Source: Acidobacteriaceae bacterium
Lineage (GTDB): Bacteria; Acidobacteriota; Terriglobia; Terriglobales; Acidobacteriaceae
Length of the DNA: 64,000 nt
NCBI GenBank assembly: GCA_027449965.1
Contig: DAIDKP010000012.1
Span: 1-64,000, forward strand
Direction: 5' to 3'
How positions within the stretch are numbered: position 1 is the stretch's first letter; each line of letters begins with the position of its first letter. Below, piece after piece: positions 26,159 through 33,751 of this stretch. A program made the translations under genes and the position numbers. Below the pieces are notes generated by a model. It made no database searches and had not been told where the DNA came from. It was given only the letters and a program-made list of their open reading frames with translations.

Positions 26159-27988
26159 ATGGCCAGCGTCTCCACCGTTGCTCCCACGTCCATCGCCACG
26201 CTCAACGACATCTTTCTCAGCCTTGTGCAATCCAACCGCGAGGGTGTCTTCCAGTGGGAATCTGCCGACGGCGCCTGGTGCAATCTTTCTTCTCAGCAAG
26301 TCGATCGCCGCGTCCGTGCTGTCGCCCACGCTTTGCAATCCTGGGGCATCCAGCGTGGCGACCGAGTAGCCATCCTCAGCGAAAACCGTTGGGAGTGGGC
26401 CATCACGGACTTCGCCATTCTCGCGCTCGGCGCCGTGGTCGTGCCCATCTATCCCACCCTCACAGCCGAGCAGGCCACTGCTCAGCTTGCTGACTCCGGC
26501 AGCCGCTTCCTTTTTACCTCCTCCGTCGCACATGCCCGCAGCATCACGTCGTTGGAGCAGGCGACCGTGATCGAGCGCATCGTCCTCTTCGATGCTTTCG
26601 ATGCTCAGCCCCAGGGGATTTCCACTCGCTGGGAAGCCTTCGCTGCCATTGTCGACAACGCGGACAGCCTGCCCGGCGATTCTGCGTTTGTGGAAGAACT
26701 CACCCGCACGCAACCTGACGACCTGGCCACGCTTGTCTACACCAGCGGCACCACCGGCGAATCCAAAGGCGCGATGCTCACACACGGCAACATCGTTGCC
26801 AACATCCATGGTTCCACGCCTCGACTCCAGACTCAGGCACACCCGCGCTGCATCAGTTATCTGCCGCTTCCGCACATCTTCGAGCGCATGTTTGACTACC
26901 TGCTGCTCGCCAACCACTGCCAGGTCGCGTATTGCTCCCAGATGGACAAACTGCCTGCTTTGATGCTCAGCTTTCGCCCCACCGAGTTCATCGGAGTCCC
27001 GCGCGTCTACGAGAAGATCCGCGCCGGCGTTGAACTGAAGTCGTCCGCCTCGCCGTTGAAGGCGCGCATCTTTCGCTGGGCTTTGAAAGTGGGCGAGCGG
27101 CATCGTGAAACCGTCCTTGCCGGCCAGCGACCGTCTTCACTGCGCTGGAAACTCGCCGATCGGCTGGTCTACAGCAAAGTACGCGCGGCCTTTGGCGGAT
27201 GCGTCCAGAATTTTGTCTCCGGCGGCGCGCCGCTTGGCATGGAAACCGGACTCTGGTTCGCTTCCGTCGGCATTGCCATTCAGGAGGGATACGGACTCAC
27301 CGAAACCTCACCTGTCATCTCCGTCAACTATCCCGGAGCCAGCCGCATGGGCACGGTCGGCCTGCCTCTGGCCAATGTCGAGTGTCGCCTGGCGGCGGAC
27401 GGCGAACTGATCGTGCGCGGCCCATCCGTCTTTCGGGGTTACTGGAACAAGCCGGAAGCCACGCGCGAATGTCTCGACGAGGAGGGATGGTTTGCGACGG
27501 GCGACATTGCATCCATCGATGCCGACGGCTTCATTTCCATCACCGACCGCAAGAAAGAGCTGCTCAAAACCTCCGGCGGCAAGCTTATTGCCCCGCAGCC
27601 CATCGAAGCCAAACTCAAGGCCGATCCACTGGTGGCAAACGCAGCGCTCATCGGCGACAAACACAAGTTTCTGGTCGCCCTGCTCAGTCCCAACTTTGCT
27701 GCGCTCAGCGCATGGGCCGCCGGGCAGGGAATCGACGTTTCTGACCGTGCCCGACTGGTTGCCCATCCGCGCGTTGTCGCTCGCTATGAGCACAGGGTGG
27801 CCGAAGTCAATCACACGCTCGCAAAATTCGAGTCGATCAAACGCTTCCTTCTCGTCGCTGATGAGTGGTCGCTGGATACCGGCGAGTTGACTCCCAGCCT
27901 CAAGCTCAAACGCCGTGTGGTCACGGCGCGCTATGCTCCGCAGATCGCCCAGCTTTACTCCGACGAGTCCACTTCAAGCTCCGTCTAG
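26159..27988 (+). CDS. long-chain acyl-CoA synthetase (AMP-forming)
   Basis: The ATG at 26159 follows GGAGG by about eleven bases and gives 609 residues. The ATP/AMP-binding P-loop VYTSGTTGESKGAMLTH lies near residue 192. The adenylate-binding motif is EGYGLTETSPVISVNYPG, and the hinge region reads TGDIASIDADGFISITDRKK, followed by ELLKTSGGKLIAPQPIE. The FAA1/FadD15-like pattern indicates activation of long-chain fatty acids to acyl-CoA at the cytoplasmic face of the membrane. The C-terminal 70 codons overlap the convergent membrane-protein gene by 68 bases. It is divergent from the APC permease pair. Substrate chain length cannot be read from the sequence. Confidence 0.92.
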   Translation: MASVSTVAPTSIATLNDIFLSLVQSNREGVFQWESADGAWCNLSSQQVDRRVRAVAHALQSWGIQRGDRVAILSENRWEWAITDFAILALGAVVVPIYPTLTAEQATAQLADSGSRFLFTSSVAHARSITSLEQATVIERIVLFDAFDAQPQGISTRWEAFAAIVDNADSLPGDSAFVEELTRTQPDDLATLVYTSGTTGESKGAMLTHGNIVANIHGSTPRLQTQAHPRCISYLPLPHIFERMFDYLLLANHCQVAYCSQMDKLPALMLSFRPTEFIGVPRVYEKIRAGVELKSSASPLKARIFRWALKVGERHRETVLAGQRPSSLRWKLADRLVYSKVRAAFGGCVQNFVSGGAPLGMETGLWFASVGIAIQEGYGLTETSPVISVNYPGASRMGTVGLPLANVECRLAADGELIVRGPSVFRGYWNKPEATRECLDEEGWFATGDIASIDADGFISITDRKKELLKTSGGKLIAPQPIEAKLKADPLVANAALIGDKHKFLVALLSPNFAALSAWAAGQGIDVSDRARLVAHPRVVARYEHRVAEVNHTLAKFESIKRFLLVADEWSLDTGELTPSLKLKRRVVTARYAPQIAQLYSDESTSSSV

Positions 27989-28571
27989 GCTGCCCGATCC
28001 GACGACGCATGGAACTGCCGCCGCGCCGCCACAGCCGCTGCAATCCCTGAAAAAACGGCGCTCCCCACGCGCCCACCATCAGCAGCGAACCAAAGAGCAC
28101 GACCGCGTCAATGCTCAGTCGCCCCTGCTTCAGCCAGTAGGCATTCGGGTCAAGGTCCAGCCACAGCGCAAACTCATCGAGCGTGAGCGCCGCGCCCACA
28201 CCATAGGCAATGGAGAGAATTCTGCTCATCAGGATGCCCGTCGGCGTATGCGCGCGCCCCAGGTCCATCAGCCATCCGTAGCCCACCAGCAGCAGAATCA
28301 GAATGCCCCATACCAGGTGGTGAATATGCCGCCCGCGCACCATCACCCAGGCAAACGGTCCCGTGCCCACCACCACCAGATGCACCAGCAGACGCACGCC
28401 GGCAAAGGTGAGGAAAAACGCCACCGACGCCAGAAACATCCGCCGCCGAGGACGATCGGGAATCGAGGCGCGCAACAGATAGCCCAGCCTCGTCAGCTCC
28501 AGCAGCATCAGCAGCATCCCCGCCACAACGATGGCAAAGATCAGCAACAGATAGGCACCTGTATGTGGCAT
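27921..28571 (-). CDS. integral membrane protein of unknown function
   Basis: The ATG at 28571 (MPHTGAYLLLIFAIVV) is preceded by AGGGAT. The 216-residue protein has about five hydrophobic segments (AYLLLIFAIVVAGMLLML, MFLASVAFFLTFAGVRLL, HHLVWGILILLLVGYGWL, ILSIAYGVGAALTLDEFALW, AVVLFGSLLMVGAW). Polar conserved-looking residues are embedded in them (RHIHH, LTLDEFALWLDL, GRLSIDA). A basic C-terminal tail (LWRRGGSSMRRRIGQPRRSL) extends about 40 residues. This tail overlaps the 3' end of the acyl-CoA synthetase gene in the opposite strand. The embedded His and Asp/Glu residues could bind a metal, but this is speculative; I do not recognise the family. Confidence 0.7.
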   Translation of the reverse strand: MPHTGAYLLLIFAIVVAGMLLMLLELTRLGYLLRASIPDRPRRRMFLASVAFFLTFAGVRLLVHLVVVGTGPFAWVMVRGRHIHHLVWGILILLLVGYGWLMDLGRAHTPTGILMSRILSIAYGVGAALTLDEFALWLDLDPNAYWLKQGRLSIDAVVLFGSLLMVGAWGAPFFQGLQRLWRRGGSSMRRRIGQPRRSLKWTRRSKAGRSAEHSAP

Positions 28572-29092
28572 TATCCCTATTCAAACACTCTCTGCCCGTT
28601 CTGTCGCCGCGATCCGCGGATTCGGCGCGGTCAGGCCTCGGCAGAACCCGCTCCAAGCGCAGGGACGATCCGCGCGGGAGCGACTGGTGCAATTGCGGCG
28701 GCGCAGAGCCCCCCGGGGGGGGGCTGTTTTCTGCGTAAGTCATTGATATATCACGATATGCATGGATTTCGCGAAATTTCATTTTTGGTATCCTGTTGAA
28801 ACAAAGCATGTTATACGAATTTCAAAAACACTCCGAATCGTGACCGCGTTCAGCCGGAAGCACTCCCCAGAGACGGAGAAACGGGGCGTGCGAGCGCAAA
28901 AAACGCAGCGACAGACCCCGGTGCAAGCAGGATGACACACATGAGGGGAATTGCCTGCACGGGGATTGCGCACGCAGGATGAGCCGAGATGGTCGAGGTA
29001 TTGCGAGGGTCCATTCGGCTACGCATCCGGTTGCCGATGGATGGATGAGCGGGCCGCGGATCAACTTGTCCGAGACGTTTTGGGAGACGGCT
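28572..29092. other. 521-bp intergenic region with G/C homopolymer hairpin and AT-rich palindromes
   Basis: No convincing gene is visible. Three things stand out. At 28707-28725 a six-C run abuts a nine-G run, forming a hairpin AGCCCCCC/GGGGGGCT followed by GTTTT on the plus strand. At 28745-28777 there is an AT-rich patch with the palindromes GATATATC, ATGCAT and ATTTCGCGAAAT. The rest is ordinary GC-rich sequence with no long repeat. The region separates the membrane-protein gene (transcribed leftward from 28571) from the 3' end of the lipoprotein gene, so it should contain the promoter of the former and the terminator of the ribH operon. Confidence 0.45.
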
Positions 29093-29653
29093 TCAGGGAT
29101 GCAACTCACGCAGCAGAATGCTGGCCTTGTCGGCGAGCATGGCTGCGCCGTCGCTGTCGCCGCTGACCAGCGCCTGCCGCGCTTCTTTGAGGAACTCTCG
29201 AATCTGAGCGACGGTGTGCTGTTCCTTTCGTGTCAGTTCGCGGTGAATTCCGTTGAGCGTGTTCTCCGTGGCGGCGATCGAGGTGCGGATGCGGTCTGGC
29301 GCGGCGGCACTGGTGTCGCTGGTGGAGAGTTGACCGATGGCGCTGACCTCGGGTTGGAGATTGCCGGCCTGAAGCTGCGCCGGATCATCGGTCGCGTGGA
29401 GCTGCTTGTGGATGTGATGATGGATCTTTCTGGGTGCAGGTTCCGAGGTCGCCAGGGCTACATTGGGCGTCATGGTGCTGTCGATGACCTCGCGAGCAGG
29501 CAGGCTGAAGACGACCGGCAGCGACGCGGCGGGTGGACGCGACTGCTCCAGTTCCGGGGGCAGAAAGCCATTCTTCAGCGGAGGGCGTGGCTGGCGACAG
29601 CCGACTGCCAGCGCCACCACAAGCAGGCTCCCGATTTTCAGGGAATGTTTCAT
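29093..29653 (-). CDS. small lipoprotein of unknown function
   Basis: The 186-residue product starts MKHSLKIGSLLVVALAVGCR, a type II signal sequence with lipobox LAVGC, so Cys19 is probably lipidated. The mature N-terminal half is Pro/Ala-rich and probably unstructured. The C-terminal ~75 residues (DRIRTSIAATENTLNGIHRE, QIREFLKEARQALVSGDSDG, LADKASILLRELHP) look helical and TPR-like. It is 26 bases downstream of nusB and seems to be the third gene of the ribH-nusB unit. No functional family is recognised. Small TPR-ended lipoproteins often act in outer-membrane assembly or peptidoglycan association, but nothing here proves that. Confidence 0.75.
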   Translation of the reverse strand: MKHSLKIGSLLVVALAVGCRQPRPPLKNGFLPPELEQSRPPAASLPVVFSLPAREVIDSTMTPNVALATSEPAPRKIHHHIHKQLHATDDPAQLQAGNLQPEVSAIGQLSTSDTSAAAPDRIRTSIAATENTLNGIHRELTRKEQHTVAQIREFLKEARQALVSGDSDGAAMLADKASILLRELHP

Positions 29654-29679
29654 GCCTAAGCCCTTGAACGCATCAAGTT

Positions 29680-30105
29680 TCAGATTCGCCCGATTAACTC
29701 GCGTGCCAGCGCGTCCAGCACGCCATTTAAAAAACTAATCGATTCAGTCCCCGAATATCGCCGCGCGATCTCCAGCGCTTCATTGATGACAATGGGAAAC
29801 GGTGTCGAGCGGTAGGCCAGCATCTCTGCCACCGCCATGCGCAGCACATTTCTGTCCACGGCCGGCATTCGTTCCAGTCTCCAGTTTCGCGCATGAGCTT
29901 CAATCAGTCGATCAATTTCTTTGGCATGGAGCGTGGCGGCGCGATATAAATCCTCGGCAAAACCGCGCGTCTCCATCTCGGATTCTTCACGTGCCATCCA
30001 GAATGTCTTGCGAACTTCTTCGGGCGTCTGCTTGCCCATCTCGCCCTGGAACAGCATCTGCATGGCCATCTCGCGGCCTTTTCTGCGCCCCGTCGCGGTT
30101 GTCAT
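29680..30105 (-). CDS. nusB: transcription antitermination factor NusB
   Basis: The 141-residue all-alpha protein opens TGRRKGREMAMQMLFQGEMG and ends NEALEIARRYSGTESISFLN followed by GVLDALAREL, the two best conserved NusB segments. NusB binds boxA RNA together with NusE (S10) and suppresses Rho-dependent termination, mainly in rRNA operons. Its ATG overlaps the TGA of ribH by four bases (ATGA at 30102-30105), so the genes are translationally coupled. The ribH-nusB order is widespread among bacteria and supports both annotations. Confidence 0.96.
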   Translation of the reverse strand: MTTATGRRKGREMAMQMLFQGEMGKQTPEEVRKTFWMAREESEMETRGFAEDLYRAATLHAKEIDRLIEAHARNWRLERMPAVDRNVLRMAVAEMLAYRSTPFPIVINEALEIARRYSGTESISFLNGVLDALARELIGRI

Positions 30106-30980
30106 GCGTTCTCACTCAGCTTTCTGCGCAGAGAAACCATCTCGATGGCCGCAACGGCAGCCTCAAATCCTTTGTTGCCTGCTTTGATTCCCGCGCGATG
30201 GAGCGCCTGTTCCAACGTCTCGCAGGTGAGCACGCCAAAGGCGTGGGGCACGCCGGTTTCCTGCTGGCTTTGCCCGATTCCACGCGCGACTTCGTTGTAG
30301 ATCGCCTCATAGTGGGCTGTTTCGCCGCGCAGCAGACATCCCAGCGCAATGACGGCATCAACGGCCTTCTCACTGCCTGCGGGCTGCTCGGCGATCATGC
30401 GTGCCGCCGCGGGAACCTCCCACGCTCCGGGTACGCGGACAAGCTGCACGTGCCTGCGGCTGGCTCCGCTCCGCAACAAGGCATCCAGAGCGCCCTCGAG
30501 CAGGCGATCCGTAATGACCGCATTCCAGCGCGCAGCGACGATGGCAAAACGCATCCCTGAGGCGGAGAGATCACCTTCGACGGCGACTGGCTTGCCCCGC
30601 AGCGGATCGGACCACTCCCAGAAGCTGTAACGCTCGCCGGAAACCGGCTCGACATGAAAGATGCGCGACTTCCAGCTTGTCTCCTCGACCTCGGTCAGAT
30701 GGATGGCCGCAGCATCCAGCCCGCTGCTGGCTGCCCATCGCGCGGCAGCTTCACGCACGGCATCAAGCTGCCGCACCTCAACCAGCACGGAGGCCGCAGC
30801 GGGGAATGCGCCGCGCACGATCTCCAGATTGCCCAGCGGGGCCAGGAAGGGCGATCCCTCGCTGCCGTTTTCGTTCCATCCGCGCCCTGGCTCGAAGCCG
30901 AGAGAGGTCAGAAAGGCCGTCAGCCGCTCATATTCTGCCGCGGACTTTGCTGCACGCAGTACTGTGATCCCTTTGATCAT
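30102..30980 (-). CDS. ribH: 6,7-dimethyl-8-ribityllumazine synthase with N-terminal VOC/glyoxalase-like domain
   Basis: Residues 140-285 of this 292-residue protein are a complete lumazine synthase, the penultimate enzyme of riboflavin synthesis. Visible motifs are FAIVAARWNAVITDRLLEGA, RVPGAWEVPAAARMIA, ALGCLLRGETAHYEAIYNE (catalytic His about 223) and PHAFGVLTCETLEQAL followed by AGNKG. The usual length is about 155 residues. The additional residues 1-138 (MIKGITVLRAAKSAAEYERL, FLTSLGFEPG, SVLVEVRQLDAVREAAARW, SRIFHVEPVSGERYSFWEW) look like one VOC/glyoxalase-fold domain without an obvious metal triad. The frame is continuous across the junction. ATG 30980 is preceded by GAG at suitable spacing. 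No FMN riboswitch is apparent upstream. The gene heads the ribH-nusB-lipoprotein unit. Confidence 0.9.
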   Translation of the reverse strand: MIKGITVLRAAKSAAEYERLTAFLTSLGFEPGRGWNENGSEGSPFLAPLGNLEIVRGAFPAAASVLVEVRQLDAVREAAARWAASSGLDAAAIHLTEVEETSWKSRIFHVEPVSGERYSFWEWSDPLRGKPVAVEGDLSASGMRFAIVAARWNAVITDRLLEGALDALLRSGASRRHVQLVRVPGAWEVPAAARMIAEQPAGSEKAVDAVIALGCLLRGETAHYEAIYNEVARGIGQSQQETGVPHAFGVLTCETLEQALHRAGIKAGNKGFEAAVAAIEMVSLRRKLSENA

Positions 30981-31133
30981 AATCTCGATTCTATCGTGTG
31001 GCTCGCGCGGGTTTGCTTTCTGCAAGGGCAGAATGCATACGCGTGCGGCAAACGGAAGTGCGTCTGCCTGACAGGGCAGGTCTGGGAGCAGGTGCTTCGG
31101 CTAGTTCTTCGATTCGTCCTGCGGATGTGTTCC

Positions 31134-31170
31134 AGAAAACAGCCCGCGCTGGTGGTCCAGAGCGGGCTGT
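31134..31170 (-). terminator. Rho-independent terminator of the Ig/propeller lipoprotein gene
   Basis: ACAGCCCGC (31139-31147) and GCGGGCTGT (31162-31170) form a perfect nine-pair stem with a 14-base loop. Read on the minus strand the stem is followed by TTTTCTGGA. It lies 23 bases past the stop at 31194. Confidence 0.8.
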
Positions 31171-31193
31171 CAGTTCACTGCTACCGCCAGCGA

Positions 31194-33500
31194 TTACGTT
31201 GTCGGCCTTGGCTTCACGGCCAGCAGCGTTGCGGGAATGATGTTGCCATTCGCATCGACCAGCCCCGGCGTAATCTGCTTGGTGTCCTGCAGGGTGGAGG
31301 TGTTGATGTAATGCACGGCATTATCGCCCGACGTGGAGACGAAGAACAATGTGTTGTCCAGGCTGAAGACGCCTGCCAGTGGAGCGGTTGCGCCCCCGGC
31401 AAGCGCCACGGAGCCGATGGTTCCCAGGGATCCATTGGCATTGGGCTGATAGTAGGGCAGGGAAGCTCCGCTGGCTGCGCCCTGAATCGCATCATAGGTG
31501 ATGAACGAAAGGTTGGTCGCAGGCGAAGGATCGACCCCCGTGATGGCGCTTGCCTGGAACGGCAATGGCGCCTGCTTGAACGGCGTTGCAATGGTGATTC
31601 CAGTCTCGGCTGCCGGACATGCGCCGGTTACCAGGCTTGAGCTGAGATGGATGTTGATGTCGCTCAGGGTGGGCGTGGAACCGCCGTTGAGTCCTACACC
31701 CAGAATATGCTGGCCGTCGTTGGTCGCAGCCAACTGATCCGTCTCCACATTGACCTGCGCTGCCTGCGGATAGGCCTGTCCCTGCGGATAGCCCGGCGAG
31801 GGTGTAAGGTTCGGGCACCAGGCATGCGCCAGAGTCGGGTATCCACTCAGGAATGCGCCGACGCTGGGCACCGTGATGGCCAGGCTTTGCGAGGGCGTCG
31901 TCTGGTTGAGCGGATAGGTCGTCCAGCCGGTATTCACGTTGTAGACAAAGAGCGTCGGGGTTCCGGCATTGTTGGTGGAGTAGTCCGTGCCGACGGCATA
32001 GAGAGTCTTGGCGTCGGGCGTCCAATATGCTGAGTTCCCCACGCCTGCAAAAGTTGTGGATTTTCCTCCGCTGACGCGATACAGATAGAAAAGTTTGCGG
32101 ACAGGATCGCTGATCAAGACCTGTTGATTATCCGGCGAGACGGCCAGCACCACGCCCTGCACGGATGGGTCTTCTTTGGTGATGGCATTTGTCGTTGTGC
32201 TGTAGATCATCAGCTCATGCGTCGAGCCGAAGTATAGATTGTTCCCATCGCGATCCATGACCATGGAATTCGGATAGTAGGGCAGCTTCACGGTTGATCC
32301 CAGCGTTCCCGTCAGCAGTTCCACCGGCACAAAGTACTGCGACTGCGGACTGGCCAGCCAGAGGAATGTGCTTGCAATGCCCGGCGTGGTGATCGTGACC
32401 TTGTTGCTGGTGATCGGTGTACCTGTCTGGTTCAGACCGATGACGTCGATGGGAGCCGTGTTGCAGGTGGTGGGCTGACAGACGGCGTAGATATCGGCTT
32501 GCCCCGCATAGTTGGCCGTCACGCTGCCGCCCGCGCCAGCCGAGATATTCAGCGGGTTGGTGGACTGGTAATCGAGCGACAGGCCGGTGAGTTTGGTGCC
32601 CTTGGTGTCATAGACGGTGGTCACCAGGTTCTGCGTCACGCCCTGGGTCACAGTGCCCGTTGTCTGGCCATTGAGCGTGATGTTGATGGAGGCTGGAGGG
32701 CAGGTGGAGAACTCGCCCGCCGAAGAGCCGGAGCCGGCAACAGACGCGGTGATGTAGGTGGTTCCCGGTTGTTGCGCGGTGATGACGCCATACTCGTCAA
32801 TCGTGGCGATGGTCGGGTTTTGCGAAGCGTAGGTCAGGTTTCCGATCGCCTGCGAACATGCGGGTACGGTTTTCGAATTTGGACCGCAGAGTTGAGTCTG
32901 CGTTCCGTTCAGGCTGTAGTAGGCCTGCGAATCCAGTTGCGCTGTCTGGGTCTGCGAGAGACATCCACTGATCGGCGTTGTCGTTCCCTGTTGCTCCAGC
33001 ACAAGCGAGACAGAGGTGACCTGCGCATGTACCCATACCGTAACCGTGTTGGAGGCCACGGACTCCGCCGTTGCCGTTACCGTCACCGATCCATACGGCA
33101 GCCCGTTGGTTGTTGGCGCGGGCGTGGGATAGTTGCAGATGGTGTAATCGGGAATGCCACCGCCGGTACGACGGTTCCAGGTGCCCGCGCAGAGATTTCC
33201 CTGCGGCGAAATATCCAGCAACTGGTTGTTCGACGTGCCATAGGTGAAGTTGGTCACGCTCGCCTTGGCCCCTTTGCACGTGTAAGCCGTTGGGGTTGCA
33301 AGTTGCTGCGTCTGGCCAAAAGCCAGCGAGATGCCCGTCGTCCTCGGCTCGAGGTCGATTGAGGCAACGTCGGTCAGCTTCAGGCCAAAACCTTCACCGT
33401 TGCAGTAAGCGCCCTGGGGATTACGAGAGCAACTCGTCAGAACCATGCCAGCAGGGAGTGTCAGGCACATCAGAAAAACTAGCGTCAGCAACCGCCGCAT
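31194..33500 (-). CDS. secreted lipoprotein with bacterial Ig-like repeats and a propeller-like C-terminal half
   Basis: The 768-residue protein opens MRRLLTLVFLMCLTLPAGM followed by VLTSC, a lipobox with Cys24. Residues about 45-350 contain BIG2/Ig-like strands in repeating form (PTIATIDEYGVITAQQPGTT, YITASVAG; ITLNGQTTGTVTQGVTQNLV). From about 370 on come repeated YxxxxTxxWTxYPL-type blades (LPYYPNSMVMDRDGNNLYFG, VLAVSPDNQQVLISDPVRK, YWTPDAKTLYAVGTDYS), suggesting a beta-propeller. It is likely anchored at the cell surface or outer membrane. Function is unknown; adhesion or extracellular binding is the usual guess for such Acidobacterial proteins. A clear terminator follows it, so it ends its own transcript. 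Confidence 0.78.
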   Translation of the reverse strand: MRRLLTLVFLMCLTLPAGMVLTSCSRNPQGAYCNGEGFGLKLTDVASIDLEPRTTGISLAFGQTQQLATPTAYTCKGAKASVTNFTYGTSNNQLLDISPQGNLCAGTWNRRTGGGIPDYTICNYPTPAPTTNGLPYGSVTVTATAESVASNTVTVWVHAQVTSVSLVLEQQGTTTPISGCLSQTQTAQLDSQAYYSLNGTQTQLCGPNSKTVPACSQAIGNLTYASQNPTIATIDEYGVITAQQPGTTYITASVAGSGSSAGEFSTCPPASINITLNGQTTGTVTQGVTQNLVTTVYDTKGTKLTGLSLDYQSTNPLNISAGAGGSVTANYAGQADIYAVCQPTTCNTAPIDVIGLNQTGTPITSNKVTITTPGIASTFLWLASPQSQYFVPVELLTGTLGSTVKLPYYPNSMVMDRDGNNLYFGSTHELMIYSTTTNAITKEDPSVQGVVLAVSPDNQQVLISDPVRKLFYLYRVSGGKSTTFAGVGNSAYWTPDAKTLYAVGTDYSTNNAGTPTLFVYNVNTGWTTYPLNQTTPSQSLAITVPSVGAFLSGYPTLAHAWCPNLTPSPGYPQGQAYPQAAQVNVETDQLAATNDGQHILGVGLNGGSTPTLSDINIHLSSSLVTGACPAAETGITIATPFKQAPLPFQASAITGVDPSPATNLSFITYDAIQGAASGASLPYYQPNANGSLGTIGSVALAGGATAPLAGVFSLDNTLFFVSTSGDNAVHYINTSTLQDTKQITPGLVDANGNIIPATLLAVKPRPTT

Positions 33501-33700
33501 GCATCCTCCCCGTTCCGTGCGCGCAGCACAAAACGGTCAACATCAGAACGTTTGGATTCCTGTCTGGACTCCGTAACTCAAGTGTAACAGGCAGGGCCGC
33601 ATTTCCTGACAGTCGTTCTGTTGATGGTTGCCTGCATCCATCTGAAGCATCCTGAATGGACGCATGGAGCCAGAAAACGAAAGCGAAAGATGATGTGAGG

Positions 33701-33742
33701 CAGCACCCGGCGAAGCGTGAAGAGCCGCTGTGCCGGGTGCTG
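33701..33742 (-). terminator. putative terminator downstream of the S9 peptidase gene
   Basis: CAGCACCCGGC (33701-33711) pairs perfectly with GCCGGGTGCTG (33732-33742), an 11-pair stem with a 20-base loop, ten bases past the peptidase stop. On the minus strand the following sequence has only broken T-runs (ATCTTTCGCTTTC), so termination strength is uncertain. Confidence 0.6.
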
Positions 33743-33751
33743 TCGCGCAAT

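Noticed and set aside
28174-28809. Alternative 211-residue leftward frame overlapping the membrane protein at 27921-28571
   Set aside because: It has no hydrophobic pattern or known motif and crosses the homopolymer hairpin; the overlapping frame encodes coherent membrane helices.
30981-31138. Possible FMN riboswitch upstream of ribH
   Set aside because: I looked for the conserved RFN blocks in the leader and found no convincing set; a covariance-model search would decide.
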